From Paenibacillus sp. BIC5C1 (GTDB lineage: Bacteria > Bacillota > Bacilli > Paenibacillales > Paenibacillaceae), in assembly GCF_032399705.1 (NCBI RefSeq), contig NZ_CP135922.1, positions 2,480,001 to 2,544,000 on the forward strand: a stretch of 64,000 nucleotides of DNA, read 5' to 3'. Position 1 is the first letter of the stretch, and each line of letters opens with the position of its first letter. Under the pieces are notes generated by a model. That model saw nothing but the letters and a program-made list of their open reading frames with translations. It had not been told where the DNA came from and did no database searches. The translations under genes were made by a program, and so were the position numbers. This document shows, one piece after another, positions 7,843 to 17,933 of this stretch.

Positions 7843-8925
7843 ATGAAATATCAACTCGACCTCCAGATGTTTGCGGGGGAAAAAACAGAGAAGGCTACCC
7901 CGAAAAAAAGACAGGATACGCGAAAAAAAGGACAGGTTGTCAAAAGTATGGAGCTGTCCGGCGCATCCATTCTCTTATTCACGTTTTTGATTATGATGAT
8001 GTTCAGTAACTTTTATAAAGAACGAATAGTTCGCCTGTTTACGGACATCTTCATAAATCGACTGAATATGGAGATCACTGGGGAGAATGTTGTCGCTCTG
8101 ATGATGAGATATGGTATCGAGGTAATGCTGTTGCTTGCTCCTGCTTTGCTAGGTGCGGTGCTTGTTGCGTTAATCGTTAATTACATGCAGGTTGGTTTTC
8201 TTCTTGTAGGGGAAGGTTTGAAGCCAAAACTTGAGAAGTTGGATCCGATAAAAGGGTTCAAAAATATTTTTTCTCTACGTTCTTTGGTGGAATTCGCTAA
8301 ATCGATTCTGAAAATGTCAATTATCGGTTTTCTTGTTTACAGTACAATCACAAGTTACCAATCAGACATTGCTTCACTGTCACATTTTTCACTGGATGCG
8401 ATTCTTCATTTTGCTGCTTCGATTACCTTAAGCTTAGGAATTAAAATTGCCGTAGCGCTTCTGGTACTTGCAGTATTCGATTACATGTATCAGAAGTACG
8501 ATTATGAGAAGAACATACGTATGTCCAAGCAAGATATCAAGGACGAATACAAAAAAATGGAAGGTGACCCACTGATCAAGGGGAAAATCAGGGAGCGTCA
8601 GCGTCGTATGGCTGTTCAGCGCATGATGCAGGAAGTTCCCAAAGCGGATGTAATTATCACCAACCCGACTCACTTTGCCGTTGCGCTTAAGTATGAAGGC
8701 TCGGAGATGGAAGCGCCGCAGATAATAGCCAAAGGTCAGGATTACGTCGCCTTGCGTATTAAGGAAATTGCCAAGGAGCACGGTGTCATTACTATGGAAA
8801 ACAAGCCGCTGGCACGGGCATTGTTCCAGAGAGCCGAGATTGGTGACGCCATACCGGCTGATTTGTTTCAAGCGGTAGCCGAAGTGCTGGCTTATGTATA
8901 TAAATTAAAGGGCAGAACGAAATAA
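7843..8925 (+). CDS. flhB: Flagellar export switch protein FlhB
   Basis: FlhB sets the substrate specificity of flagellar export and switches from hook to filament substrates after self-cleavage. The 360-residue product begins with the cytoplasmic segment GEKTEKATPKKRQDTRKKGQ. Four membrane helices follow, then a C-terminal cytosolic domain with the intact autocleavage site N274-P-T-H (VIITNPTHFAVAL). A CGGAGG site lies upstream. It sits between fliR and flhA. Confidence 0.95.
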   Translation: MKYQLDLQMFAGEKTEKATPKKRQDTRKKGQVVKSMELSGASILLFTFLIMMMFSNFYKERIVRLFTDIFINRLNMEITGENVVALMMRYGIEVMLLLAPALLGAVLVALIVNYMQVGFLLVGEGLKPKLEKLDPIKGFKNIFSLRSLVEFAKSILKMSIIGFLVYSTITSYQSDIASLSHFSLDAILHFAASITLSLGIKIAVALLVLAVFDYMYQKYDYEKNIRMSKQDIKDEYKKMEGDPLIKGKIRERQRRMAVQRMMQEVPKADVIITNPTHFAVALKYEGSEMEAPQIIAKGQDYVALRIKEIAKEHGVITMENKPLARALFQRAEIGDAIPADLFQAVAEVLAYVYKLKGRTK

Positions 8926-8950
8926 CAAGGGATCGGAGGCCGTACATTCA

Positions 8951-10984
8951 TTGAAAACAAAAGATATAGCTGTCCTTGCGGGTATCATCGGCATCGTGTT
9001 GATGATGATTCTCCCGATCCCAACCTGGTTGTTGGACATGTTGCTTGTCATCAATATCTCAATTGCACTGATGATACTGCTTGTTGCAATGAACAGCAAA
9101 GAGGCACTGCAATTTTCTATCTTTCCTGCATTGTTGCTAATCACGACGTTGTTTCGATTAGCACTCAATATATCGACAACGAAACTGATTCTGGGAGAAG
9201 GAGACGCAGGTTCGGTAGTTGCTACCTTTGGTAGCTGGATAGCTGGTGGACAGATTGCAATTGGATTCATTGTGTTTCTGATTCTCGTCGTTGTTCAATT
9301 TATCGTTATTACGAAGGGATCGGAGCGTGTAGCTGAAGTCGCAGCACGATTTACCCTCGATGCGATGCCTGGTAAACAGATGAGTATCGACGCAGATTTG
9401 AATGCTGGTCTGATCAACGAGCAGCAAGCACGTGAACGTCGTTCCAAAATTGAACGCGAAGCTGACTTCTATGGGGCCATGGATGGAGCGAGTAAATTTG
9501 TAAAAGGAGACGCTATAGCGAGTATCATTATTCTCCTGATTAATCTCATTGGTGGATTTATCATCGGAATGACGGTTCATGGTCTCGATTTTGCAGAATC
9601 GCTGTCTACCTATTCTGTGTTAACAATCGGGGATGGACTGGTAAGCCAGATTCCTGCACTCCTGATATCTACAGCAGCAGGTCTTATCGTAACAAGAGCA
9701 TCATCGGAAGGGAATTTGGCCGATGACATTACGGGACAATTGTTTACATACCCGACGCTCCTTTATATTGTAGCTTTTGTAATAGCAATGCTCGGTTTTT
9801 TCACACCAATTCATGTTATTACAACGTTGCCGCTTGCAGGTTTGCTGGCTTTTGCCGGATGGAGGATGCAGAATAATCTGAATCAGAAGCAAGAGGCAGA
9901 GGAGCAAATGGAAGAGGAGCAGCAGATTGAAGAAGTTAGAAGTCCGGAGAGTGTAATCAACCTTCTTCAGGTTGACCCAATTGAGTTTGAATTTGGTTAC
10001 GGTTTGATTCCTCTGGCTGACAATCAGCAGGGTGGAGACTTATTGGATCGGATTATTATGATTCGTAGGCAATGTGCTCTTGAACTGGGGTTAGTTGTTC
10101 CGGTTATTAGGATTCGGGATAATATCCAATTAAGACCGAATGAATATGTCATCAAAATTAAGGGTAATGTTGTTGGCGGCGGAGAACTGTTGTTGAATCA
10201 TTATCTGGCCATGAGTCCGGGTTATGAAGAAGAATCTGTTACAGGAATCGAAACGACAGAACCAGCTTTTGGTCTTCCAGCGTTATGGATTGATGAAGTA
10301 ACCAAAGACAGAGCTGAACTTGCAGGATATACGGTTGTAGATCCTCCTTCAGTTGTAGCTACACATCTGACTGAATTGATTAAGAAACATGCGCATGAGT
10401 TACTTGGCAGACAAGAAACGAAAGCACTCGTGGATAATCTCAGAGAGAATTATGCTGCGCTGGTGGATGAACTTATCCCATCCGTACTGTCCATCGGAGA
10501 TGTACAGAAAGTGCTCGCCAAGTTGTTGCGTGAGAAAGTTTCCATTCGTGATATGGTTACAATTTTCGAGACACTGGCGGACTACGGAACGTACACCAAA
10601 GACCCGGATGTACTTACAGAATATGTTAGACAATCTCTTTCTCGTCAGATTACCCAGCAATTCTCCCAAAAAGGAGAGACGCTTAGAGTTATCACGGTTG
10701 GACCTGGTCTGGAGAAGAAGATTGCCGAGAGTGTGCAGCAATCCGATCAAGGCAGTTATCTTGCATTGGATCCGGCTTCAACACAAAGTGTATATCAAAA
10801 GTTGACTGAACAAGTCAATCGATTGATCCAGTCAGGCCAGCAGCCAGTTGTATTAACTTCTCCAACCATTCGTATGTATCTGCGCCAGGTGATTGAACGT
10901 ACGATGCAGGATATACCAGTGCTTTCCTATAGTGAGTTGGAGCCGAATGTTGAAATCCAAAGTGTCGGGGTGGTGAACTTATGA
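8951..10984 (+). CDS. flhA: Flagellar export chaperone-docking protein FlhA
   Basis: FlhA is the large membrane protein of the export gate; its cytoplasmic ring receives substrates and chaperones. The 677-residue product has about eight N-terminal membrane helices. It has the conserved cytoplasmic loop RFTLDAMPGKQMSIDADLNA with RRSKIEREADFYGAMDGASK, and a C-terminal cytosolic domain from about residue 330. It starts at TTG 8951, eleven bases after GGAGG. The end overlaps flhF by 4 bases. Confidence 0.96.
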   Translation: MKTKDIAVLAGIIGIVLMMILPIPTWLLDMLLVINISIALMILLVAMNSKEALQFSIFPALLLITTLFRLALNISTTKLILGEGDAGSVVATFGSWIAGGQIAIGFIVFLILVVVQFIVITKGSERVAEVAARFTLDAMPGKQMSIDADLNAGLINEQQARERRSKIEREADFYGAMDGASKFVKGDAIASIIILLINLIGGFIIGMTVHGLDFAESLSTYSVLTIGDGLVSQIPALLISTAAGLIVTRASSEGNLADDITGQLFTYPTLLYIVAFVIAMLGFFTPIHVITTLPLAGLLAFAGWRMQNNLNQKQEAEEQMEEEQQIEEVRSPESVINLLQVDPIEFEFGYGLIPLADNQQGGDLLDRIIMIRRQCALELGLVVPVIRIRDNIQLRPNEYVIKIKGNVVGGGELLLNHYLAMSPGYEEESVTGIETTEPAFGLPALWIDEVTKDRAELAGYTVVDPPSVVATHLTELIKKHAHELLGRQETKALVDNLRENYAALVDELIPSVLSIGDVQKVLAKLLREKVSIRDMVTIFETLADYGTYTKDPDVLTEYVRQSLSRQITQQFSQKGETLRVITVGPGLEKKIAESVQQSDQGSYLALDPASTQSVYQKLTEQVNRLIQSGQQPVVLTSPTIRMYLRQVIERTMQDIPVLSYSELEPNVEIQSVGVVNL

Positions 10985-12336
10985 GAGTAAAACAATACGT
11001 CGTTGAAACCATGCCCGAAGCTATGCTTCAAATTCGCAAAGACCTGGGAAGTGATGCCGTCATTCTGTCCACCAAGGAAATAAAGGTGGGAGGGGTGCTG
11101 GGGATGTTCCGTAAGAAAAGGATCGAAGTTGTAGCAGCTGTAGATAAGGAAGAAAAAAAACAGGCTACAAATCAAGTGCAAAATCAATTTCCACCCGTAC
11201 CTCGCGCATTTGTACCTGAAGCATATCGACAAACGGCTCGTTCGTTTGTCGTTGCTTCTGACGAATCAGCCGCGAGTATTGCTGAAAAAAATGTGCAAGA
11301 GAAAACGACGGATGCCACAGCTGTGTCTGAATCGAGCAAACTCGGTTCAGACATGAGCAACGGCAGATCTTCTTTGAGTATCGAGCATAAACCGCGACCG
11401 CAAGGGGCGGATTTTTCGGGTTTAACATCCGCCAGTGGGCAGCAGGAGCAGGCGAACAATCCGCAGCAGGGCCAACTAATGTCTGAATTACAGGAGCTCA
11501 AACTGATGATGACCAAGTTGTCAAAGCAAGGAGCTTCGGCAGATCCGTTACCAGAGGAGTTTCATGCTCTTCGAGAAAGGTTGATGGAGCAAGACATTTG
11601 GCCAGAAGTATGGGAATCTTGGTTTGAGACTGTTCAGACGAAGCTCTCCGAAAAAACTTTAAATGAAGTAGAAGCAGTACAAGCGGTTCAATTGGAAATA
11701 TCACATTTTTTGGAGAAGCGTATCGACGTGGGCATTTTGCCAACCACACGCATTGTATATGTAGCTGGGCCAACTGGTGTTGGTAAAACAACGACCATTG
11801 CCAAGCTGGCGGCTGAACAGATGTTCAACAAACAGCGAAAAGTAGGGTTCATTACTTCCGATACCTATCGTATCTCAGCGGTAGAACAACTTAGAACATA
11901 CGCATCTATTTTAAATGTCCCGCTTGAGGTCGTACAATCCCCGGGTGATACACAACGCGCGATCTCCCGTCTTGAGGGATGTGATCTGATCTTCATGGAT
12001 ACAGCCGGAAGAAACTACAGAAATGAGCTGCTTGTTTCAGAACTGCAAAGCTTACTGGCGCCTGTGGAAAATAGTGAAACTTTTTTGGTGTTGAGCATGA
12101 CTTCCAAAAGTGCTGATATGGTTCAAATAACGGAGCATTTCAGCAAATATGGGCTGGATAAGGTCATTTTTACGAAGATGGATGAGACCGGTAGCTGCGG
12201 ACCGATGTTTAACCTGCTGCATCGTTTTCCACTTAAACTCGCTTATGTGGCGAACGGACAAAATGTGCCTGATGATCTACTCAAACCTGATGCGGATTCT
12301 CTGACCAAACAATTGTTAGGAGAGCTTGTACGATGA
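10981..12336 (+). CDS. flhF: Flagellar SRP-like GTPase FlhF
   Basis: FlhF is a signal-recognition-particle-type GTPase that helps set flagellar position and number. The 451-residue product has an N-terminal B-like domain (MRVKQYVVETMPEAMLQIRK), then a poorly conserved Gln/Ser/Glu-rich linker at about residues 60-170. The NG GTPase domain holds the P-loop GPTGVGKTTTIAKLAA, DTYRISAVEQLRTYA and DTAGRN. A more diverged TKMDET stands in place of the TKxD specificity motif. It overlaps both flhA and flhG by 4 bases. Confidence 0.95.
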   Translation: MRVKQYVVETMPEAMLQIRKDLGSDAVILSTKEIKVGGVLGMFRKKRIEVVAAVDKEEKKQATNQVQNQFPPVPRAFVPEAYRQTARSFVVASDESAASIAEKNVQEKTTDATAVSESSKLGSDMSNGRSSLSIEHKPRPQGADFSGLTSASGQQEQANNPQQGQLMSELQELKLMMTKLSKQGASADPLPEEFHALRERLMEQDIWPEVWESWFETVQTKLSEKTLNEVEAVQAVQLEISHFLEKRIDVGILPTTRIVYVAGPTGVGKTTTIAKLAAEQMFNKQRKVGFITSDTYRISAVEQLRTYASILNVPLEVVQSPGDTQRAISRLEGCDLIFMDTAGRNYRNELLVSELQSLLAPVENSETFLVLSMTSKSADMVQITEHFSKYGLDKVIFTKMDETGSCGPMFNLLHRFPLKLAYVANGQNVPDDLLKPDADSLTKQLLGELVR

Positions 12337-13220
12337 AGGACCAGGCAGCCTCACTCAGAAGTATGGTCTCCATGCCTAACGGAGTGGAGGGAAGAGATCG
12401 TGATTCACGCTCCTCCAAAATCATAACCGTTGCCAGTGGAAAAGGAGGGGTTGGTAAATCCAACTTCACACTTAATTTTGCACTGAGCTTACAGGCAATG
12501 GGGCAAAAGGTATTGGTGTTTGATGCAGATATAGGGATGGCTAATATCGATGTCCTAATGGGGACTTCATCTCCCTATAATTTGTACCATCTATTATACC
12601 GACAGAAATCCATACAGGAAATCATACAGCTTGGTGCAAGCGGGTTGCCTTATATCGCCGGAGGTTCGGGGATGAAAGAATTGTTCTCATTGTCAGATCG
12701 AGATCTGGAGTTTTTTGCTGGACAAGTTGAAGAGATTGCACAGGAGATGGACTATGTCATTTTTGATACCGGGGCAGGACTTTCCAGAGAAAACATGAAA
12801 TTTATCGGTGCAGCCGATGAATGCCTGATCATCACCACACCTGAACCGACTTCAATAACCGATGCTTACGCATTAGTTAAAGTGATGCATGGCCAGGAAA
12901 ATGCCACACCCTTTCGGATGATCGTTAACCGGGTTGAAGACCAGCAAGAGGCGGAACGGGTGGCGGATAAAATAGCTGGAGTGGCAAAGAGATTTTTACA
13001 GATCGATATCCCGTTGCTTGGATATATTTCTGAAGATGCCCAGGTTGTAAAGGCTGTTAAAAGGCAAGTGCCGTACAGTTTAGCATATCCAAATGCAAAA
13101 GCTTCCAGGGATATATTGAAACTCGCACATCACTATTTGGCTGCACCTGCTGGTCCGGGATCCGAAACCTTGACAGGAATCAGAGGATTTATGAAAAAGT
13201 GGCTAAAGAGAACAACATGA
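12333..13220 (+). CDS. flhG: MinD-like flagellar number regulator FlhG (YlxH)
   Basis: FlhG is a MinD-type ATPase that stimulates FlhF GTPase activity and limits or places basal bodies. The 295-residue product has a short N-terminal extension carrying the FlhF-activating region (DQAASLRSMV). A deviant Walker A follows (SGKGGVGKSNFTLNFA), then switch I (DADIGMANIDVLMG) and switch II (DYVIFDTGAGLS). The C-terminus is basic (FMKKWLKRTT), which fits membrane contact. It overlaps flhF, its partner, by 4 bases. Confidence 0.94.
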   Translation: MKDQAASLRSMVSMPNGVEGRDRDSRSSKIITVASGKGGVGKSNFTLNFALSLQAMGQKVLVFDADIGMANIDVLMGTSSPYNLYHLLYRQKSIQEIIQLGASGLPYIAGGSGMKELFSLSDRDLEFFAGQVEEIAQEMDYVIFDTGAGLSRENMKFIGAADECLIITTPEPTSITDAYALVKVMHGQENATPFRMIVNRVEDQQEAERVADKIAGVAKRFLQIDIPLLGYISEDAQVVKAVKRQVPYSLAYPNAKASRDILKLAHHYLAAPAGPGSETLTGIRGFMKKWLKRTT

Positions 13221-13253
13221 TTTCTGAATAAAGGAAACAGGGGTGGAAACAAC

Positions 13254-14690
13254 ATGGCGGTGTATCAAGTATTGGTTGTCGATGATTCCGCTTTTATGCG
13301 TAAAATTGTTTCAGACTTAATTGAAGCAGATTCGGAGTTTAAGGTTACGGCAACAGCATCAAATGGTAAGGAAGCTATTCAAAAAGCAAAAGATTTGAAG
13401 CCCGATGTTATCACAATGGACGTTGAGATGCCTGAAATGAATGGGTTGGATGCATTAAAATCGATCATGAAGCAATCTTTCGTCCCGGTGATTATGCTTT
13501 CGGGTATCAATGAACAAGGCATGAAAGAGACCATCATGGCGCTCGAAGCCGGTGCGTTTGACTTCATTCGTAAGCCATCCATTGTGCATGATCAGGATAT
13601 TGCCCAAGTAGGTAAAGCACTGGTTGAGCGGATGCGAGCAGCTATGGATGAAATCAAGCGAAAAGCCGATCGTGAAGCATCCATGAAGAAACAGGATGAA
13701 GCACAGAGCAAACTGCTGCAACAGTCACAGCGAGTTCAAGTTGATCCTTCTTTACCAGATCGTAAAGGTCTTTTGAAGAAAACGATAGAACCTGCCCAGC
13801 CAGGAACACGACTTGGCAGTGGACAAACTGAATCCTTACGAGCAAAACCGAAGCATCCCACTATTCCACTGACGAAGCAGAATACAGGACGCCTGGACAA
13901 AAAGCTGGAGCCTTTGCGAGATTCAAATCGAGCTTCGAATGCCAGCAATGACAAATTAGCAAAGCCAAATAAGCCAACGCAATCTCCCAAGGAAAACCGT
14001 TTGTCCAATGTATCTCGATTGGCAGAACAGGAAACTGCTGCAGCTTCAGCTGAACCATCCAAAGATAGTGCGAAGGTAATTCCTTCTCATAAGGGAGCAG
14101 GACCGGAAGGATCATTTAACAAACTTGTGGCTATTGGTTGTTCAACTGGTGGACCGAGAGCCCTCAAGACTTTGCTGGAGCAACTGCCAGGTGATTTACC
14201 TGCTCCAGTTATTATTGTACAGCATATGCCCCCTAACTTTACTCGATCCCTTGCCCAGCGATTGAATACGTTCAGTGAACTGCATGTGGTTGAAGCTAAG
14301 GAAGGCATGGTTCTACGAAAAGGGACGGCCTATATTGCTCCTGGCGGCTTTCATGTCAAAGTCAACAAAACTGCTGATGGAAGGTTCACCGTAAAGCTGA
14401 CAGAGGAAGAACCAGTCAATGGACACCGTCCTTCAGTAGATACGATGTTTGAGTCGCTGCTGCCGTACACGTCATTGCAACGACATTTGGTTTTGCTGAC
14501 AGGGATGGGCAGTGATGGTGCTCGTATGATGAAAAAATTGTATGAGGCGGGTGTCACATCAACCTTTGCAGAGAATGAAGAAACTTGTGTTGTTTATGGT
14601 ATGCCGCGTTCTGCTGTAGAGCTGAAATGCGTGCGTCATCTTCTACCATTGCAGGAGATTGCGCCTAAACTTGTTCAAGCTGTGAAATAA
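13254..14690 (+). CDS. cheB: Chemotaxis protein-glutamate methylesterase CheB
   Basis: CheB removes methyl groups from chemoreceptors, and can deamidate them, when phosphorylated by CheA. The receiver domain spans residues 1-125, with D10/D11 and phospho-acceptor D56 in TMDVEMPEMNG. The C-terminal esterase domain has the full catalytic set: S297 in GCSTGGPRAL, H324 in VQHMPPNFT and D421 in MGSDGARMM. The two domains are joined by an unusually long linker (about residues 135-285), rich in Lys, Gln, Ser and Pro. It heads the cheB-cheA-cheW-cheC-cheD set. Confidence 0.95.
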   Translation: MAVYQVLVVDDSAFMRKIVSDLIEADSEFKVTATASNGKEAIQKAKDLKPDVITMDVEMPEMNGLDALKSIMKQSFVPVIMLSGINEQGMKETIMALEAGAFDFIRKPSIVHDQDIAQVGKALVERMRAAMDEIKRKADREASMKKQDEAQSKLLQQSQRVQVDPSLPDRKGLLKKTIEPAQPGTRLGSGQTESLRAKPKHPTIPLTKQNTGRLDKKLEPLRDSNRASNASNDKLAKPNKPTQSPKENRLSNVSRLAEQETAAASAEPSKDSAKVIPSHKGAGPEGSFNKLVAIGCSTGGPRALKTLLEQLPGDLPAPVIIVQHMPPNFTRSLAQRLNTFSELHVVEAKEGMVLRKGTAYIAPGGFHVKVNKTADGRFTVKLTEEEPVNGHRPSVDTMFESLLPYTSLQRHLVLLTGMGSDGARMMKKLYEAGVTSTFAENEETCVVYGMPRSAVELKCVRHLLPLQEIAPKLVQAVK

Positions 14691-14722
14691 ACGGAGTTAA
14701 CTCATGGAGGAGGTGCCTCACA

Positions 14723-16798
14723 ATGGACATGAATCAATATTTATCTATGTTTATTGATGAGTCTAATGATCATCTGCAGTCCCTTAACGAAAATATGCTT
14801 CAACTCGAAGGCAGTCCGGAGGATCTGGGAATTGTTCAAGTCATATTCCGCTCTGCTCATACGTTGAAGGGTATGGCTGCTACAATGGGTTTTGAGGATT
14901 TGGCATCATTGACGCACAAAATGGAAAATGTGCTGGATCTGGTGCGTAACGAAAAGTTGAAAATGCAGGATTTCATTTTTGATACCCTGTTCAAGAGTTT
15001 GGATGCTTTGGAGAATATGGTTCAGGATATTACCGGTGGTGGAGAGGGGAAAGCAGATGTCTCCTCAATCGTAGCTTCTCTCCAAGCAATTGAGAGTGGT
15101 GAATGGACAGGAGGTACTGCTCCAGTAACCGAAGTAAATCAATCATCAAGTACAGTAACACCAAGTGCGGTTGAACTGGACGAATTCCAGTACTCTGTAT
15201 TGGATCAGTCCATAGCTGAAGGTCACCGTGTGCTCTATATTGAAGTTCTTGTCAGCGAGCAGAGCCAGCTGAAGGGCGTACGTGCATATATGGTCTTCGA
15301 TATGTTAGAACGCTCGGGTGAAATTGTTAAATCGTTCCCAACCGTTCAGGATATTGAGCAAGAGAAGTTTGAGCGCAGTTTTTCGTTGTATTACATAACG
15401 ACCAAAGAGGCGCAGGAACTTGAAAAAGGCATTATGAGCATCTCTGAAATTGAGAGTGCCAAGGTCATTCAGCTGGATCAAGAGACTCTTCAGCAAATGA
15501 CCAATCAGGCAGCGGCAACAGCTGAAGTGGAAGCTGCACCTGTTCCTGCTCCAGTAGATGCACCCCCGGAACCGAGTTCTTCATCGAAAGAAGAACCAAA
15601 GAAGCCGGTAGTTACCAAAACAGCTGCACCTAAACAAGCTGCTGCACCTTCACGTACCATCCGTGTGGATATAGAACGTCTGGATGTACTGATGAACTTG
15701 TTCAGTGAGTTATTGATTGACCGTTCACGCCTGGAGCAGTTGGCCAGTGAGACGGGTAATAATGACTTATCGGATACGGTAGCTCATCTGAGCAGAGTCA
15801 GTACAGATTTGCAAAATATTGTACTGAAATTGCGGATGGTTCCTGTAGACACGGTATTCAACCGTTTCCCGCGTATGATTCGTGACCTTGCCAAAACACT
15901 CGACAAAAAAATCGATCTGGTCATTACGGGTGCCGAAACGGAACTTGATCGGACGGTAATCGATGAGATCGGCGATCCGCTGGTGCATTTGCTGCGTAAC
16001 GCAGTTGACCATGGTGTTGAATCGATCGCAGAGCGTGTAGCAGCAGGTAAACCCGAATTGGGAACAGTTAACCTTCGGGCCTTCCACAGCGGGAATCATG
16101 TATTTATTGAGATTGAAGATGATGGTAAAGGCATTTACCGGGATAATCTTTTGAGAACAGCAGTCAAGCGTGGAGTTGTTACCGAAGAACAAGGTGCCAA
16201 GATGAGCGATGATGAAGTGAACCAGCTGTTGTTTGCACCAGGCTTCAGTACCGCTGATAAAATTTCGGATATTTCCGGCCGTGGAGTAGGTTTGGATGTT
16301 GTAAAATCCAAAATCACTTCTCTTGGTGGTAATGTAACCATTCATTCGACACCGGGTAAAGGGACCAACTTCTCTGTTCAGTTACCATTGACCCTGTCCA
16401 TTATCGCTGCGATGCTTGTTCGACTGGGATCCGAGAAATATGCCGTTCCTTTGTCTTCCATTGTGGAGACAGCCATTGTACAGCGTGAACAGGTTCGCAA
16501 CATTCATGGTAATAAAATGATCACATTCCGTGAGTCTCTAATTCCGTACCTGTCGTTGAGCGAAGTTTTTGGAGTGCCTGATTTCAATGATGCGGACGAA
16601 CAAGAAACTGAAATCGTGGTCATTCGCAAAGGAGAGCGTCTTGCAGCCGTAGCCGTTGAAGAATTTATTGGACAGAGTGAGATTGTTCTTAAATCGATGG
16701 GTACTTATCTTCCTGCCATTGAAGGGATCTCTGGTGCAACGATTCTGGGAGATGGACAAGTAGCTCTGATTCTTGACCCTAATGCATTTATTAAATAA
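14723..16798 (+). CDS. cheA: Chemotaxis histidine kinase CheA
   Basis: CheA reads receptor signals and phosphorylates CheY and CheB. The 691-residue product has the P1 phosphotransfer domain with H46 (FRSAHTLKGMAATMGF) and a P2-like response-regulator docking domain at about residues 155-260. A Pro/Ala/Lys linker follows, then P3 dimerisation. The P4 kinase contains LLRNAVDHGVES, IEDDGKGI, APGFSTADKISDISGRGVGL and STPGKGTNF. The C-terminal P5 is CheW-like. GGAGGAGGTG precedes the ATG. Confidence 0.97.
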   Translation: MDMNQYLSMFIDESNDHLQSLNENMLQLEGSPEDLGIVQVIFRSAHTLKGMAATMGFEDLASLTHKMENVLDLVRNEKLKMQDFIFDTLFKSLDALENMVQDITGGGEGKADVSSIVASLQAIESGEWTGGTAPVTEVNQSSSTVTPSAVELDEFQYSVLDQSIAEGHRVLYIEVLVSEQSQLKGVRAYMVFDMLERSGEIVKSFPTVQDIEQEKFERSFSLYYITTKEAQELEKGIMSISEIESAKVIQLDQETLQQMTNQAAATAEVEAAPVPAPVDAPPEPSSSSKEEPKKPVVTKTAAPKQAAAPSRTIRVDIERLDVLMNLFSELLIDRSRLEQLASETGNNDLSDTVAHLSRVSTDLQNIVLKLRMVPVDTVFNRFPRMIRDLAKTLDKKIDLVITGAETELDRTVIDEIGDPLVHLLRNAVDHGVESIAERVAAGKPELGTVNLRAFHSGNHVFIEIEDDGKGIYRDNLLRTAVKRGVVTEEQGAKMSDDEVNQLLFAPGFSTADKISDISGRGVGLDVVKSKITSLGGNVTIHSTPGKGTNFSVQLPLTLSIIAAMLVRLGSEKYAVPLSSIVETAIVQREQVRNIHGNKMITFRESLIPYLSLSEVFGVPDFNDADEQETEIVVIRKGERLAAVAVEEFIGQSEIVLKSMGTYLPAIEGISGATILGDGQVALILDPNAFIK

Positions 16799-16840
16799 GC
16801 ACACAAGATAAGTCTTACATTTAATAGGGAGGTTTTTTCC

Positions 16841-17302
16841 ATGGAAGAAGAGTTGAAAGTCATTGTCTTTAAATTAGGATCCGAAGAGTATGGTATTGAG
16901 GTAGACAAGGTTCAGACGATAGAGCGCATGATGCCTATTACCCGTGTTCCGAAAACTTTCTCTTTTGTAAAAGGAGTTATTAACTTACGCGGTGTCGTTA
17001 TTCCCGTCATTGATCTACGTGGTCGCTTTTCTTTGCGAGAAACAGAATATACTGATCAAACACGTATTGTCATTGTAGGTGTAGACGACATGCAAGTTGG
17101 CTTTATCGTTGACTCTGCCAATGATGTTATTGACATCAAGCGTGATGCTATTGATAGTCCGCCTGAAGTGGTTGGTGGAGTTAAAGCAAGATACCTGCGT
17201 GGTGTAGCCAAGTTGGAGGATGCTCGATTGTTGATTATGCTTAATCTTAACGAAGTATTAAATAAAAGCGAGGTTGTACAGCTGGAAAGTATTGAGGGCT
17301 AA
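16841..17302 (+). CDS. cheW: Chemotaxis coupling protein CheW
   Basis: CheW bridges receptors and CheA. The 153 residues are one CheW domain: VFKLGSEEYGIEVDKVQTIE, then the conserved INLRGVVIPVIDLRGRFSL and IVVD-type strand VGFIVDSANDVIDIKRD. AGGGAGG lies upstream. It is placed directly after cheA and eight bases' spacing before the cheC start shows tight coupling. Confidence 0.95.
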   Translation: MEEELKVIVFKLGSEEYGIEVDKVQTIERMMPITRVPKTFSFVKGVINLRGVVIPVIDLRGRFSLRETEYTDQTRIVIVGVDDMQVGFIVDSANDVIDIKRDAIDSPPEVVGGVKARYLRGVAKLEDARLLIMLNLNEVLNKSEVVQLESIEG

Positions 17303-17306
17303 CACC

Positions 17307-17933
17307 GTGGAACTGTTCAACCGATTTGAGGGTTTCCAAATGGATGTGCTCAAAGAGGTCGGTAACATTGGAGCAGGCAACGCCGCAACGGCGTTGTCTC
17401 AGCTTCTTAATAGACCGATTGACATGGGTGTACCTACAGTACAGATGCTTCCTTTTGAAGAAGTTGCTGAAAAAGTGGGCGGAGATGAACGTATTGTTGT
17501 TACCGTATTTCTTCGTGTTGAAGGTGAAGCACCAGGGAATCTGTTCTTTATGATGGCACCTGAGGCTGCTAAAATGCTGCTGAACCGGCTTGCTGGTTTT
17601 GATCTGAAGGAAGGTCTTGCATTCACAGAAATGGAACAATCGGCTCTATCCGAAATCGGGAATATTTTGGCGGGGTCATACCTTTCTTCTTTGGCAGATT
17701 TCACGAAATTATCTATGTATCCGACCGTTCCTGGACTTGCTATTGATATGGCAGGAGCCATTTTGAGTTATGGTTTGTTGCAATTTGGTGAAATGGGCGA
17801 CGATGCATTATTGATTGACACTTCTTTCTTTGAAGGCGAAGATCAGGTAGAGGGTCAATTTTTCCTGATTCCAGATCCGCCATCATTTGCTAAGATATTT
17901 GAATCTCTAGGGGTGCCACTGAATCATGATTGA
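17307..17933 (+). CDS. cheC: CheY-P phosphatase CheC
   Basis: CheC hydrolyses CheY-P and, with CheD, takes part in adaptation. I start it at GTG 17307, eight bases after GAGGG; a longer frame from 17274 runs into cheW and has no ribosome site. The product is 208 residues with both phosphatase signatures: MDVLKEVGNIGAGNAATALS and EQSALSEIGNILAGSYLSSL. Each carries the Glu/Asn pair expected for catalysis. The 3' end overlaps cheD by 8 bases, matching the known CheC-CheD complex. Confidence 0.95.
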   Translation: MELFNRFEGFQMDVLKEVGNIGAGNAATALSQLLNRPIDMGVPTVQMLPFEEVAEKVGGDERIVVTVFLRVEGEAPGNLFFMMAPEAAKMLLNRLAGFDLKEGLAFTEMEQSALSEIGNILAGSYLSSLADFTKLSMYPTVPGLAIDMAGAILSYGLLQFGEMGDDALLIDTSFFEGEDQVEGQFFLIPDPPSFAKIFESLGVPLNHD

